Assembly: GCA_964389025.1 (NCBI GenBank)
Contig: CAYMCQ010000001.1
Location: forward strand, 62,001-126,000
Origin: CAYMCQ01 sp964389025
Lineage (GTDB): Bacteria; Verrucomicrobiota; Verrucomicrobiia; Limisphaerales; CAYMCQ01
Direction of reading: 5' to 3'
Length of the DNA: 64,000 bases
Positions within the stretch are counted from its first letter, which is position 1, and every line of letters starts with the position of its first letter. The notes beneath the pieces were generated by a model. It saw only the letters and a list, made by a program, of their open reading frames with translations. It had not been told where the DNA came from and ran no database searches. The position numbers were made by a program, and so were the translations under genes. Positions 1 to 7,916 of this stretch are shown piece after piece.

Positions 1-21
1 TAAAAATTCGGAGTTCATTTT

Positions 22-49
22 TTGACACTCCCACAAGTGTTTTGAGAAT
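22..49 (+). promoter_or_regulatory. Possible sigma70-type promoter
   Basis: A perfect -35 hexamer TTGACA (22-27) is followed after 16 bases by GAGAAT (44-49), a 4/6 match to TATAAT. It would drive transcription into the folded leader at 112-336 and the RadC-like gene. Only sequence similarity supports it. Confidence 0.3.
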
Positions 50-111
50 CGGTGCAGCATCGAATTGCCGACGCGCTCGTCACTTATCAGGCATCCGCCG
101 ATGAGGTTATT

Positions 112-336
112 CGTTGTGTTCATCCCGTCTGCGCCCGCGCCTCTGGTTGCTCCGCGCAACCTCGTGCCAGCGGTCGCAACATCTTTGCGCCCGCTGTCAC
201 TTCGTTGCTGATGCTCCGCTGCCCAGCGGCGCGGGTGCAGACGGGTGCGTTTCGTGATGAGCGGGGCTGCTCTCTCCGTGCGGTGAAGAGAGCAGTCCCG
301 CTCCTTCGGAACGAAACGCAAAACATGAACACAACG
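112..336 (+). ncRNA. Candidate structured RNA upstream of radC-like gene
   Basis: The stretch folds into nested helices. The outer arms 112-123 and 325-336 are perfectly complementary over 12 bases. A second long-range helix pairs 124-138 with 231-245 (14 of 15). Inside are hairpins 145-150/156-161, 164-173/191-200 (9 of 10) and 216-221/224-229. A large 3' hairpin pairs 246-254 with 312-320 and 259-275 with 287-303 (17 pairs, one G-T). The multibranch layout closed by a terminal helix looks like a structured RNA, not chance. The 3' closing strand holds the start codon of the next gene, so it may regulate translation in cis. A mobile structured RNA such as the HEARO/omega-RNA type is another option. 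Identity is unknown. Confidence 0.45.
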
Positions 337-873
337 GAAAACCTCATCTCCACTGGATGCCCCGCAACCGCTCCGCAGCCTATCAATCAAGTCATCAAGC
401 CGGTAAAATTCCCGGCTCAACCGCAGGAATGGAAAATCATTTCATTGCGGGAATGTCCCACACCGGAAACCATGCAGCACTGCGAAACACCAGATCAGGC
501 AGCCGCCTATTGGAAAACGCACATTGCGTCTCATCCCTACTTCAATTCTGAATGTGAATGTCTGGTGGTTTTCATCCTCAACACACGTCGGCGCGTCAAA
601 GGTCACTATCTGGTGTCCATTGGGACGATGGATACGATTCTTTGTCATCCCCGCGAAGTATTCCGTTTAGCCATCATGGCGAGTGCCGCCGCAATCATCA
701 TTGCTCACAATCATCCGAGCGGCGACCCAACTCCGTCGGAAGCAGACATCAAAATCACCCGCGACCTCATCCGGGCCGGCCAACTTCTCAAAATCGAAGT
801 CCTCGATCACATCGTCATCGGCAACCCCAACCACTCATCGCTTCGCTCCTTGGGATACTTCTATTCTGCCTAA
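325..873 (+). CDS. RadC-like JAB/MPN+ domain protein
   Basis: This 182-residue protein carries the RadC-type JAB1/MPN metalloprotease fold. The motif HNHPSGDPTPS with a following Asp (residues 128-141) is the JAMM zinc site, and Glu78 is placed to be its acidic partner. It lacks the N-terminal helix-hairpin-helix of full RadC, as is usual for the short RadC proteins on plasmids and integrated elements. I start at ATG 325; an in-frame ATG exists at 52, but the stretch between is folded non-coding-like sequence. The real role of RadC is not settled; a DNA-repair role is doubtful. It fits the mobile-element setting. Confidence 0.8.
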   Translation: MNTTENLISTGCPATAPQPINQVIKPVKFPAQPQEWKIISLRECPTPETMQHCETPDQAAAYWKTHIASHPYFNSECECLVVFILNTRRRVKGHYLVSIGTMDTILCHPREVFRLAIMASAAAIIIAHNHPSGDPTPSEADIKITRDLIRAGQLLKIEVLDHIVIGNPNHSSLRSLGYFYSA

Positions 874-910
874 CGGCGGTCTTGCTGGACTATTCAGAGT
901 GGTCAATTCT

Positions 911-1384
911 ATGACCATGACTCCGAATACGATCAAAACCCTTGAGGTGTCGGATGCCGTTATGGATGCAGTGGCGAGCGTGGTAAAAGCAGAGTTGGTT
1001 TATCAGCGTGCCACAAACTGCGGTCGTAAATTTGGCATCACTGGCGAGGTTGGAGAAATACTTGTTTGTCGTGCGCTTGATTTGCAATTGGTGGAGAATC
1101 CCCGATCTGAAGGCTTTGATGCTGTGGACGCGAAAGGTCGTTGTGTGCAGATAAAAACACGGCGAGGTGAAAGCGGTGATCTTCCAAAAGACGGCGGACG
1201 CCTGAGCAAGTTTTCCGCTCATGAATGCGATTACGCGCTTCTCGGAATCCTGAACAGCGAATACAAGCTCGTCGCAGTCTGGAAGGCGGACTTTGCCACA
1301 CTGAGACCAATTATCCTCAAACATAAGCGTGCCAATCCAACGATTCGCCAATTCAAATCCATTGGCGTTCAAGTTTATCCATGA
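911..1384 (+). CDS. PD-(D/E)XK nuclease-like protein
   Basis: The 157-residue product has an all-purpose nuclease-core pattern: a Glu-bearing helix (residues 46-49, GEVGE), then GFDAVD (68-73) and a strand with VQIKTR (79-84). Asp70 and the Q-x-K pair match the D...(E/Q)xK active site of PD-(D/E)XK enzymes. The family resembles small uncharacterised proteins annotated with DUF6998-type names. Its stop overlaps the start of the next gene (ATGA at 1381), so the two are translationally coupled. A restriction-type or toxin role is possible but not shown. Confidence 0.55.
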   Translation: MTMTPNTIKTLEVSDAVMDAVASVVKAELVYQRATNCGRKFGITGEVGEILVCRALDLQLVENPRSEGFDAVDAKGRCVQIKTRRGESGDLPKDGGRLSKFSAHECDYALLGILNSEYKLVAVWKADFATLRPIILKHKRANPTIRQFKSIGVQVYP

Positions 1385-1962
1385 CTCTCCCAAACTCCGG
1401 CGACCAAAGAATTGCTGTTCTCGGTTGGGGTTCGTTGATCTCGAACCCTGATGGTGATGCCTCGATTGGACAACGCCCGCTCAAAATTGCAGGAAAGTTT
1501 TGCCCTGGCGGACCGCTCCTTCCGTTGGAGTTTTCCCGTATCAGCAAAGATGGAAGATTGACCCTCGTAATTGATTCCGAACACGGAACGCCGTGCGAAA
1601 CGTTTTACGCCATTTGCGCGACGCCGAATCTGAATGATGCAATTCAAAACTTGGCTGCGCGGGAAGGCACGTCAATCCAGCAAGTGCATTTTGCCATTGC
1701 TGGCGGAGACTACAGCGACTTCATCAGACGGGGAATCAGCGAATGGTTCATCAGGAATCAACTCTCAAAGGCAATATGGACCGGGCTTCCACCCAAATTC
1801 TCATTCCAAAATGTCGCAGAGTTTTCGACGGAAGCGGCTATTGAGTATTTGAAATCTTTGACCGGGGTTATGCGGCAGAAAGCGTTTGATTATATCGCCA
1901 CAGCCCCAGCAACGATAAAGACGCCAGTGCGAGCGATGGCCAAGGAACTGTTTGGCTTGTAG
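1381..1962 (+). CDS. Gamma-glutamylcyclotransferase-like hypothetical
   Basis: The 193-residue protein opens with AVLGWGSLIS (residues 12-21), the glycine-rich loop seen in gamma-glutamylcyclotransferase-fold (GGCT/BtrG) proteins, followed by a strand-rich core. The rest does not match a family I know well. It shares a 4-base ATGA overlap with the nuclease-like gene upstream, so both are probably made together. The pairing of a PD-(D/E)XK-like protein with a GGCT-like protein is unusual. Function is unknown. Confidence 0.45.
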   Translation: MTLPNSGDQRIAVLGWGSLISNPDGDASIGQRPLKIAGKFCPGGPLLPLEFSRISKDGRLTLVIDSEHGTPCETFYAICATPNLNDAIQNLAAREGTSIQQVHFAIAGGDYSDFIRRGISEWFIRNQLSKAIWTGLPPKFSFQNVAEFSTEAAIEYLKSLTGVMRQKAFDYIATAPATIKTPVRAMAKELFGL

Positions 1963-1983
1963 CCGCGTTTGCGCCCGCAGAAA

Positions 1984-2340
1984 TCATTTCATGGCCGCTT
2001 CAGGCTGCTTTTCTGATGGCTTCATTTCGGTCACGGCGATTTCAAGAATCACCGGCTGGCCTTCCGTGATGAGATTCCGTTGGCTGCGTGGCAAAGTGGC
2101 CAGTAGCGACAATTCGAGCCTTTGCATTGTCGTTTCAATTCGTCGTAAATGATGGCCGCGAACGGAAACCTCGTGCGTCGCGAAAACCAGCTTGAGGTTT
2201 TGCTCGTCGCCGCCACTGGTTAATTCCGCAAAGATGAATTGATCGTGCGGCAACAGCAGCGAACGCCCCGGCGAAAGCTCAATGCGTAATCCCTTTGTTT
2301 GTGGGTCGCTGGCCCAACATTCTGGTGTTTTTATGCTCAT
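1984..2340 (-). CDS. Small hypothetical protein downstream of relaxase
   Basis: A 118-residue protein with no membrane segment and no motif I recognise. It begins inside the 3' end of the relaxase gene (62-base overlap, other frame), which suggests translational coupling and a job in DNA transfer or its control. The sequence is strand-rich in the middle (RSLLLPHDQFIFAEL, RHLRRIETTMQRLELSLLATLP pattern split by a turn). I cannot assign a function. Confidence 0.5.
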   Translation of the reverse strand: MSIKTPECWASDPQTKGLRIELSPGRSLLLPHDQFIFAELTSGGDEQNLKLVFATHEVSVRGHHLRRIETTMQRLELSLLATLPRSQRNLITEGQPVILEIAVTEMKPSEKQPEAAMK

Positions 2341-5122
2341 GTTTTTGTGTGAGTTGATTGTGATGTCGTCGAGCCAATTTCAGACGGCAAATGTTGTCGG
2401 CGGCTCGACGACCGAAACGAAGAAGATAACCGTGCAGCCGATCCCAAAGCCGCAGGCGTCCACGCGGAACAAAGCCTGTCGCGAACTCCATTGCCAGTGG
2501 CCGATGGCCGGAGCGGGTGACATTCTCGCGAAGTTGCTGCTTGTCCGGCGTGAAGATGCGGATGCCGCGTCGCCCGCGCGAAATGGTCACATACCATTGC
2601 TGCGCGTTCGTCGCCGGCTTGACGGTCGAATCGGAGAACAGGACGAAATCCACCGTTTTGCCTTGTGAGCCGTAGGAAGTGACCGCGTAGCCGGGAAGAA
2701 ATTCGCGGAAAGATTTGTCCAGGACGCGGCCATCCGTCAGTTCAACTCCGCCATCGGCGCGGACAGATTTTACAGTGACGAGTTCACCGTTGGTAACACG
2801 CCCGCCTGACGCCAGCTTGCGATTCGCCTTGAGATTCAACCGGTCGCCATTTGCGACAGAAAGCTCGCGCGGCTGGCAGACCGTAAGGCGGTCGAGCAAT
2901 CGGTTTGAGACCGTCACGAATTTTCCGCCGACTTCGACGAGCACGCTCGATTTCAAAATGCCAACCAGCTTGCCCTTCGCGCCCGGTTCGGCATCGCGAA
3001 CTTTCTGATTGAAGACAATGACGGCCTCTGGCGGATAGAAACGCTCATCGCGCTTCTGCGCGTTGGTGAGGTCAATTCTTTCCAATGCCTGAACTACCGA
3101 GTCTGCCGCGCCGAGCAATCCGTTTACTTTCAGCGCCTCGCGCACGCGCGAGTTGACGCGATGCACTTCGCCCCACGTTTGCGAAACCACGACCGCCGAA
3201 GCATTTTGCTCCGCGAGCCGGAGATATTCGTCGGCGAGCTTGTCGGCTTGTTCACCGATGCCACACGCGACAATCGCGCCCATTTTGTCGAGCCGTTCAA
3301 ATGAATCGCCCAACTTGCCAGCCGCCGCTGCTTCAACCGCCTTTCGATACAACCTGATACGCTTGCGTTCCTCATGGTCACGACCGAGCGCCGGGTCTTG
3401 CCGACGAATCTTGTGCAGTTCGACCGGCTTCACTCCGGCATGGCTTTCGATGGCGAGCAAAGCGTCCGAAGCCTCAACCGCTCCGTGTTGCCGCGTGTCG
3501 CCGGAGAGAACCAGCCGTCCGTGTCGCTCATGGATCAACCGGACAAGCTCCAACATCTGCCGCCCGCCAATCTGACCCGCTTCGTCCACCACGATGACGG
3601 CGCTGTCAGCAAGTTCGCGCTTGATGAGAAAATTGGCGACCGTCGTTGGCGACGGAATTCCGGCCTTCTCCATCTCCACGACTTGCTGACGTTGCGGCGC
3701 GAGAACGACCACGCGCCGGCCAGACTGCCGCAGTTGCTCCACCAGTTCGCGCAGGACAAAACTCTTGCCTGTGCCCGCGCCGCCGCGAAAGATGGAAACA
3801 CCGTTTGTCGAACGGAGCAAGGATTCGAGAGCCTTGCGTTGTTCATCGTCGAGTTGTGGATTCGGTGGACGAGGATTCGACACCAGCGGGAGACAATCTC
3901 CGACGCCCTCTTTCGCGGTCTGAACGATTTCCCATTCGCGCAGCAAAACTTCCCGCAACGTCACTTCACCTGGACGGGCGGCGTCCCGGATGTAACCGCG
4001 CCGTTGCGTGAAATCCTTGAGATCGGAAACGGAAAAACTCTCACCGCGCGCCCGGCCCAATGCCTCCTGCCACAACTGACATTCGAGCACGACCGAGTTT
4101 CGGTCGAACAAATGCTCCTCTGCCCATTGGACGGCTTCGCTGACTGTGACGCGCTTTTCCTCCTTCACGTCTTTGCCCGGCGAATTTGCAAGCTGCCGCA
4201 AAGCAATTTGCTCAGTCCGGTTCAACTGCGCTTCCCAAAGTCTCCGAAGCTCATCACGACTCAAGGTTTTCTGTTTTCGGGATCGCTCCGTCGTGGCCAG
4301 TTGCTCGCGCAAATCCTGGAAATTCCCGCCAGTGAGTTCCGGCTTATCCGCAAGCAGCTTGGCAAGTGCTTCGTCAATCTGTGTGTGCCGCTTGGAAAAC
4401 CGTTCGCACAATTCTTCAGAGACGCCTTCGATTTCAAAATCACCGCGAGCCCGATTGCGAACGCGGTAGCCGAAAGTCCGCAGTTCACGAGCGAGTTCGT
4501 GATAGTAAGCGTTCTCGGCATACTTTCTGGCACGCAGCAGTTCGTAGTTTTGAAGTGCCTTCCAGCGATTTTCTGCCGCGTCAAACGTGGCGTTGAACAC
4601 AATGCAATGCGTGTGCAGGTGCGGGTCGAGGGCGCGCGACGTGTCATGTGTGAACAGCGCGGTCACGAAGTTGCCGGTCAGTCGGTCGCCTTGCGCTCCA
4701 CCAGTGCGAATGCGCGTCGCGGCAAATACTTCGAATTCCCGCAAAGCTGATCGCACGGCTCGTGCGTGCGCCTCCAAAATCCTTTTGTCCTCGCCAATCA
4801 GTCCCGCGATGGAAACCGACTTCGGCGGAGAGAAGGTGAAGTCGAAGAATATCCGGCGATTGGCCGCGTTCTCGCCGCCTTCCGTCCGCGTGGTATTCAG
4901 CCGCTGCGTCAGAGTTTCGCCCGTGGTTGGATGTTGATTCTCGCAGAGCCGCAAGAAATCTTCAGCGCGGACTTTCCCGGCCAAATGCAGTCGTTGCGCG
5001 CCCAACCCAATCCACTCCCCGGCGATGCGCCGACCTTCATCGTAGTAGTCGCCAACCGCCAGGTGTTCTTCAAAGTATTCCTCTGCGTTCTTGAGGTTGT
5101 ATTGCGTCTTTGCCGTGACCAC
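2279..5122 (-). CDS. MobF-family conjugative relaxase (TrwC/TraI-type)
   Basis: This 947-residue protein nicks and unwinds transferred DNA. The relaxase domain fills roughly residues 1-300: Tyr26-Tyr27 (GDYYDEG) are candidate catalytic tyrosines, and the three-histidine metal site is PHLHTH (His168, 170, 172). The second half is a superfamily I helicase of the RecD/TraI type, with Walker A GGAGTGKS near residue 450, Walker B VVDEAGQIGG, and late motifs SYGSQGKTVD and VTISRGRRG. Length fits MobF relaxases. It lies about 6 kb from the coupling-protein gene, with a cargo operon between. No other type IV secretion genes are in view, so the element is probably mobilizable, not self-transmissible. 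Confidence 0.93.
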   Translation of the reverse strand: MVTAKTQYNLKNAEEYFEEHLAVGDYYDEGRRIAGEWIGLGAQRLHLAGKVRAEDFLRLCENQHPTTGETLTQRLNTTRTEGGENAANRRIFFDFTFSPPKSVSIAGLIGEDKRILEAHARAVRSALREFEVFAATRIRTGGAQGDRLTGNFVTALFTHDTSRALDPHLHTHCIVFNATFDAAENRWKALQNYELLRARKYAENAYYHELARELRTFGYRVRNRARGDFEIEGVSEELCERFSKRHTQIDEALAKLLADKPELTGGNFQDLREQLATTERSRKQKTLSRDELRRLWEAQLNRTEQIALRQLANSPGKDVKEEKRVTVSEAVQWAEEHLFDRNSVVLECQLWQEALGRARGESFSVSDLKDFTQRRGYIRDAARPGEVTLREVLLREWEIVQTAKEGVGDCLPLVSNPRPPNPQLDDEQRKALESLLRSTNGVSIFRGGAGTGKSFVLRELVEQLRQSGRRVVVLAPQRQQVVEMEKAGIPSPTTVANFLIKRELADSAVIVVDEAGQIGGRQMLELVRLIHERHGRLVLSGDTRQHGAVEASDALLAIESHAGVKPVELHKIRRQDPALGRDHEERKRIRLYRKAVEAAAAGKLGDSFERLDKMGAIVACGIGEQADKLADEYLRLAEQNASAVVVSQTWGEVHRVNSRVREALKVNGLLGAADSVVQALERIDLTNAQKRDERFYPPEAVIVFNQKVRDAEPGAKGKLVGILKSSVLVEVGGKFVTVSNRLLDRLTVCQPRELSVANGDRLNLKANRKLASGGRVTNGELVTVKSVRADGGVELTDGRVLDKSFREFLPGYAVTSYGSQGKTVDFVLFSDSTVKPATNAQQWYVTISRGRRGIRIFTPDKQQLRENVTRSGHRPLAMEFATGFVPRGRLRLWDRLHGYLLRFGRRAADNICRLKLARRHHNQLTQKHEHKNTRMLGQRPTNKGITH

Positions 5123-5320
5123 GGCAGATACTTTGTCACGGCAACAGGTTGAGAAGATGTATCACCTACACATCAGGAAACAAATAGAGCTTACTACTTT
5201 TCGGCGTCTGATCGTAGCCGGAAATGATGTCAGTGGTGGGCGGTCAATGAAACCAACGTGCCGTGCGAAGCACGTCTTTCACGCTTGGCATTCGGGGTTC
5301 AAATCAGCAATCTTTACGTC

Positions 5321-5704
5321 ATGAAACGCGCCTTCATCAGCTTTGATTACGACAACGACAGCGACCTGAAAATTTTACTTGTCGGACAATCGAAGCATTC
5401 CGACACGGATTTTGAGATTGCTGATTTCTCTATCAAGGAAGCAATTTCATCCGGCTGGAAGGACAAGGCGCGAACCCGCATTAAGGGTTGCGACGTTGTA
5501 ATCGTGATTTGCGGCGAATACACGAATACAGCAACTGGTGTTTCGGCGGAACTTGAAATAGCACAAGAGGAAGGCACGCCATATTTTCTACTCTCCGGAC
5601 GCAGTGATAAAACATGCGTTAAGCCCGCCGCTGCAAAATCCACGGACAAGATTTACAAGTGGACGTGGGACAATCTTAAGGCGCTGGTCAATGGCGGAAG
5701 ATGA
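5321..5704 (+). CDS. Small TIR-like (MTH538/DUF1863-type) protein
   Basis: The 127-residue protein starts with RAFISFDYDND, the first strand and loop of MTH538-type TIR-like domains, followed by a CDVVIVICGEYT strand and a TGVSAELEIAQEE helix. Domains of this kind occur in Thoeris ThsB and in other NAD- or nucleotide-handling antiphage proteins. The start at ATG 5321 puts the fold at residue 1; the upstream in-frame ATG at 5258 adds only non-conserved residues. The gene converges on the SLATT-like gene with a 37-base gap. It may act as sensor or signal-maker for the neighbouring operon; this is inference. Confidence 0.72.
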   Translation: MKRAFISFDYDNDSDLKILLVGQSKHSDTDFEIADFSIKEAISSGWKDKARTRIKGCDVVIVICGEYTNTATGVSAELEIAQEEGTPYFLLSGRSDKTCVKPAAAKSTDKIYKWTWDNLKALVNGGR

Positions 5705-5741
5705 TTCCAGTGTGCAGCAAATGACAACGCTTTGAGCCGCG

Positions 5742-6893
5742 CTACAAAACGAACGCGGCGTTTCGGTGCGTGCGAAGAAAGCCTCTCAATTCATCCACAA
5801 CGGTAAGTTCCATTTCTTCCATCAGCCGGAGCTTCTTATGCTGGTCGGTTGATTCCTCGAAACACAAAAGTGATCGCCGCACCTTGCCTCGATAATCGCG
5901 GTAACGCTCAATATCTTTCGTGATTCCCAAACCGTCCTGAATCGTGCGAAGCGCGACTCCGACAATCGCAAGTGAAAGCGTCACACCGCCAAGATAGGGG
6001 GCGAGGCCGGGCTTGAGTTCAAAGTAACGATTCACAATCACGCCGACCGAACAAAGCAATGCCGCGATAAAACAGAATGACCCCCATCCTCGGATTGCTG
6101 ATTCCTGCCGGAGCAGCGGCCACTTGAGGAATTGCCAAAGGGGACGGTCTGTGGACTCGGAAAGCTTGTGCGTTGCGTAATCGTATTGATGGTTGAAACG
6201 CAGACGGCGATAAACCTCGAACACATGGCCCAAGGCGTGGCTGTTATTGCTAAAATTTGTTGGCGGTTGATGCAGCCAATCGCTCGAAAAATCTGGATCA
6301 TTCGCCAGCGAGTCCATTCGCGAGTCAAGTTTTCCCACGAACTCGTGCAGAAACTCATTGAACCATTTCTTCCGTTCCGCTTTGAACGTCTCCAAAGCTT
6401 TTGGCGTCGGTTGACCAAGCAACGCTTCGATCTCGCCGCCCTTGCGGACGAGCAATTGGAAATGCCACTGTCGAAGCCGTTCTGTCATGAATCGGCTTTC
6501 CAGCCAGCGCTTTCTCCACGGGCCAAGCCACAAGCTGCCGCCTGCAATCAATGCAGCACCCAATCCGCAGAATTCAAAAACGATGGTCAACACCTCTTCA
6601 CATTTCCAGTGATGCCACAGGGGTTCTGTCGCCGCGCTTAAAAGCGCAATCGTGCCGAAAGCAACTGCCAGAAATCCCAGCCAACGCACCCACGCCCGCG
6701 CTTTGTTCGCTTCTTTTTCATAGGTTGCAAACGTGTTCCGCAGTTCTGGATGATCGAGAAGATGAAATGCTTCCGGGAACTGGCTTTTGGCATATTCCAA
6801 ATCTCCTTGGTTTGTTAGGAGGTCGTCATTGAAAACCCGTCCTCCCGTCAGCGGTTTGGAAGACGCTGTAAAATTTGGGATGCTTGAGTTCAT
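5742..6893 (-). CDS. Four-helix SLATT-like membrane protein
   Basis: The 383-residue protein has two pairs of membrane helices, at about 72-88/102-123 and 271-288/298-316. Each pair is followed by a long charged helix (for example WRKRWLESRFMTERLRQW and ERYRDYRGKVRRS). This is the layout of SLATT/DUF4231 effectors, which accompany nucleotide-signalling defence systems and are thought to form pores. Here the two-helix unit seems duplicated. It is the last gene of the minus-strand operon, 9 bases after the ThiL-like gene. A pore-forming, abortive-infection role is inferred from the family and context. Confidence 0.6.
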   Translation of the reverse strand: MNSSIPNFTASSKPLTGGRVFNDDLLTNQGDLEYAKSQFPEAFHLLDHPELRNTFATYEKEANKARAWVRWLGFLAVAFGTIALLSAATEPLWHHWKCEEVLTIVFEFCGLGAALIAGGSLWLGPWRKRWLESRFMTERLRQWHFQLLVRKGGEIEALLGQPTPKALETFKAERKKWFNEFLHEFVGKLDSRMDSLANDPDFSSDWLHQPPTNFSNNSHALGHVFEVYRRLRFNHQYDYATHKLSESTDRPLWQFLKWPLLRQESAIRGWGSFCFIAALLCSVGVIVNRYFELKPGLAPYLGGVTLSLAIVGVALRTIQDGLGITKDIERYRDYRGKVRRSLLCFEESTDQHKKLRLMEEMELTVVDELRGFLRTHRNAAFVL

Positions 6894-6902
6894 GTGGTTA
6901 GT

Positions 6903-7916
6903 TCACGATTGGGCGCAGAAATAATTCCAACCACGGAATGCCAGCGGTTTGCGTTGTCCATCTTCAAACCAGACGCCTTGTCCAGCCTCGACGTGTCCGA
7001 TGATTTCAAGCGGATGTCCAAAGTGAGCACTAGCACGTTCGCCCGACCATTGCCCACGAATCGTTCCGACAAGAGAGAAGTCAGCCCCGCCGTTAAAAAC
7101 AAACTCAAATGGGCGCACGCCGATTATTTGACTCACGTTTTCCACGACCGACGGAATCTTCAACGTCGAACCATGAACGACGAAAGCACATTTGCTGGCA
7201 TCACTTAACTCGCTTAGGGACTGCCCGATTCCGTCGGTGTTGTCCATGCACGCACCGCACTGTCCACTAGCACCAAGCGCTTGGCCAAGGGACAACATTG
7301 GCTCTAAATCCGTGAATTGCCGCCGCAGGAGGGTCAATGAATCAGCCGCAAGCCGAGATTCCAGCTTTCCTAGAAAGACATGAAAGGCTGCCGGGGTCAG
7401 CCCCAATGGCCGACTAATGAAGATGCTGTCGCCAGGGATTGATCCTCGCCGAGAGAGCACACGCCCGCGCGACGCTTTACCAATTGATGTTGCGCTGATG
7501 CTGAGTTCGCACGCATTGGTGATGTCACCCCCGAGCACGGTCGCTCCATGCCGATCAGCACAACCGCCGAAGCCGCGGCACAGGTCCCGCACATCCTCAT
7601 ACGCAATGTCGTTTGGCAAACCGAGATTCAGCAGAAGTCCCACAGCTTGACCGCCGCACGCCGCGATGTCGCTCAGATTAAGGCGGGCGAGATAGTCACC
7701 CAAGCCGTGGAAATCGAGAATTCCGAGTTTGAATGCGGTTAGATCACTTGGAACACGGTCGGTCGAAAGCAGGGCAACCTCGTCTCCAAAAGCTACCATT
7801 GCACAATCATCACCGACTCCAGCCGGGTCGTCCGCCCCGTTGAAGAAAGGTTTAATAAAGTCTCGAATCAAGGCTTTCTCGCCAACTTCTGAAAGTTTTT
7901 TAGGCGTCGGATTCAT
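6903..7916 (-). CDS. ThiL/AIR-synthase-like kinase
   Basis: The 337-residue protein has the order of motifs of thiamine-monophosphate kinase and the AIR-synthase superfamily: GVGDDCAMV, LNLSDIAACGG, LGGDITN and a late DNTDGIGQSLSEL. These bind Mg-ATP in ThiL. Similarity over the full length is moderate and no thi gene is near. Its start forms an ATGA overlap with the HD-TIR gene (7913-7916) and is preceded by GACGAAGAA; an in-frame ATG at 7931 is the alternative. In this operon it more likely phosphorylates or adenylates a nucleotide-related small molecule than serves vitamin synthesis; that is inference. Confidence 0.72.
   Translation of the reverse strand: MNPTPKKLSEVGEKALIRDFIKPFFNGADDPAGVGDDCAMVAFGDEVALLSTDRVPSDLTAFKLGILDFHGLGDYLARLNLSDIAACGGQAVGLLLNLGLPNDIAYEDVRDLCRGFGGCADRHGATVLGGDITNACELSISATSIGKASRGRVLSRRGSIPGDSIFISRPLGLTPAAFHVFLGKLESRLAADSLTLLRRQFTDLEPMLSLGQALGASGQCGACMDNTDGIGQSLSELSDASKCAFVVHGSTLKIPSVVENVSQIIGVRPFEFVFNGGADFSLVGTIRGQWSGERASAHFGHPLEIIGHVEAGQGVWFEDGQRKPLAFRGWNYFCAQS

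Noticed and set aside
112..336. Identification as HEARO/omega RNA
   Set aside because: The fold is striking but no IscB gene is in the window and I cannot test the family consensus; kept as unidentified RNA.
3374..4750. Long plus-strand open frame of 458 codons
   Set aside because: It is antisense to the MobF relaxase, whose motifs are clear; the frame shows no conserved pattern.
5258..5277. Hairpin with arms ACGTGC and GCACGT
   Set aside because: Only six pairs and no T run; too weak to call a terminator or attachment site.
5291..5315. tRNA-like T-loop (GGTTCAAATC)
   Set aside because: No flanking T-stem pairing or acceptor/anticodon arms; I see no tRNA here.
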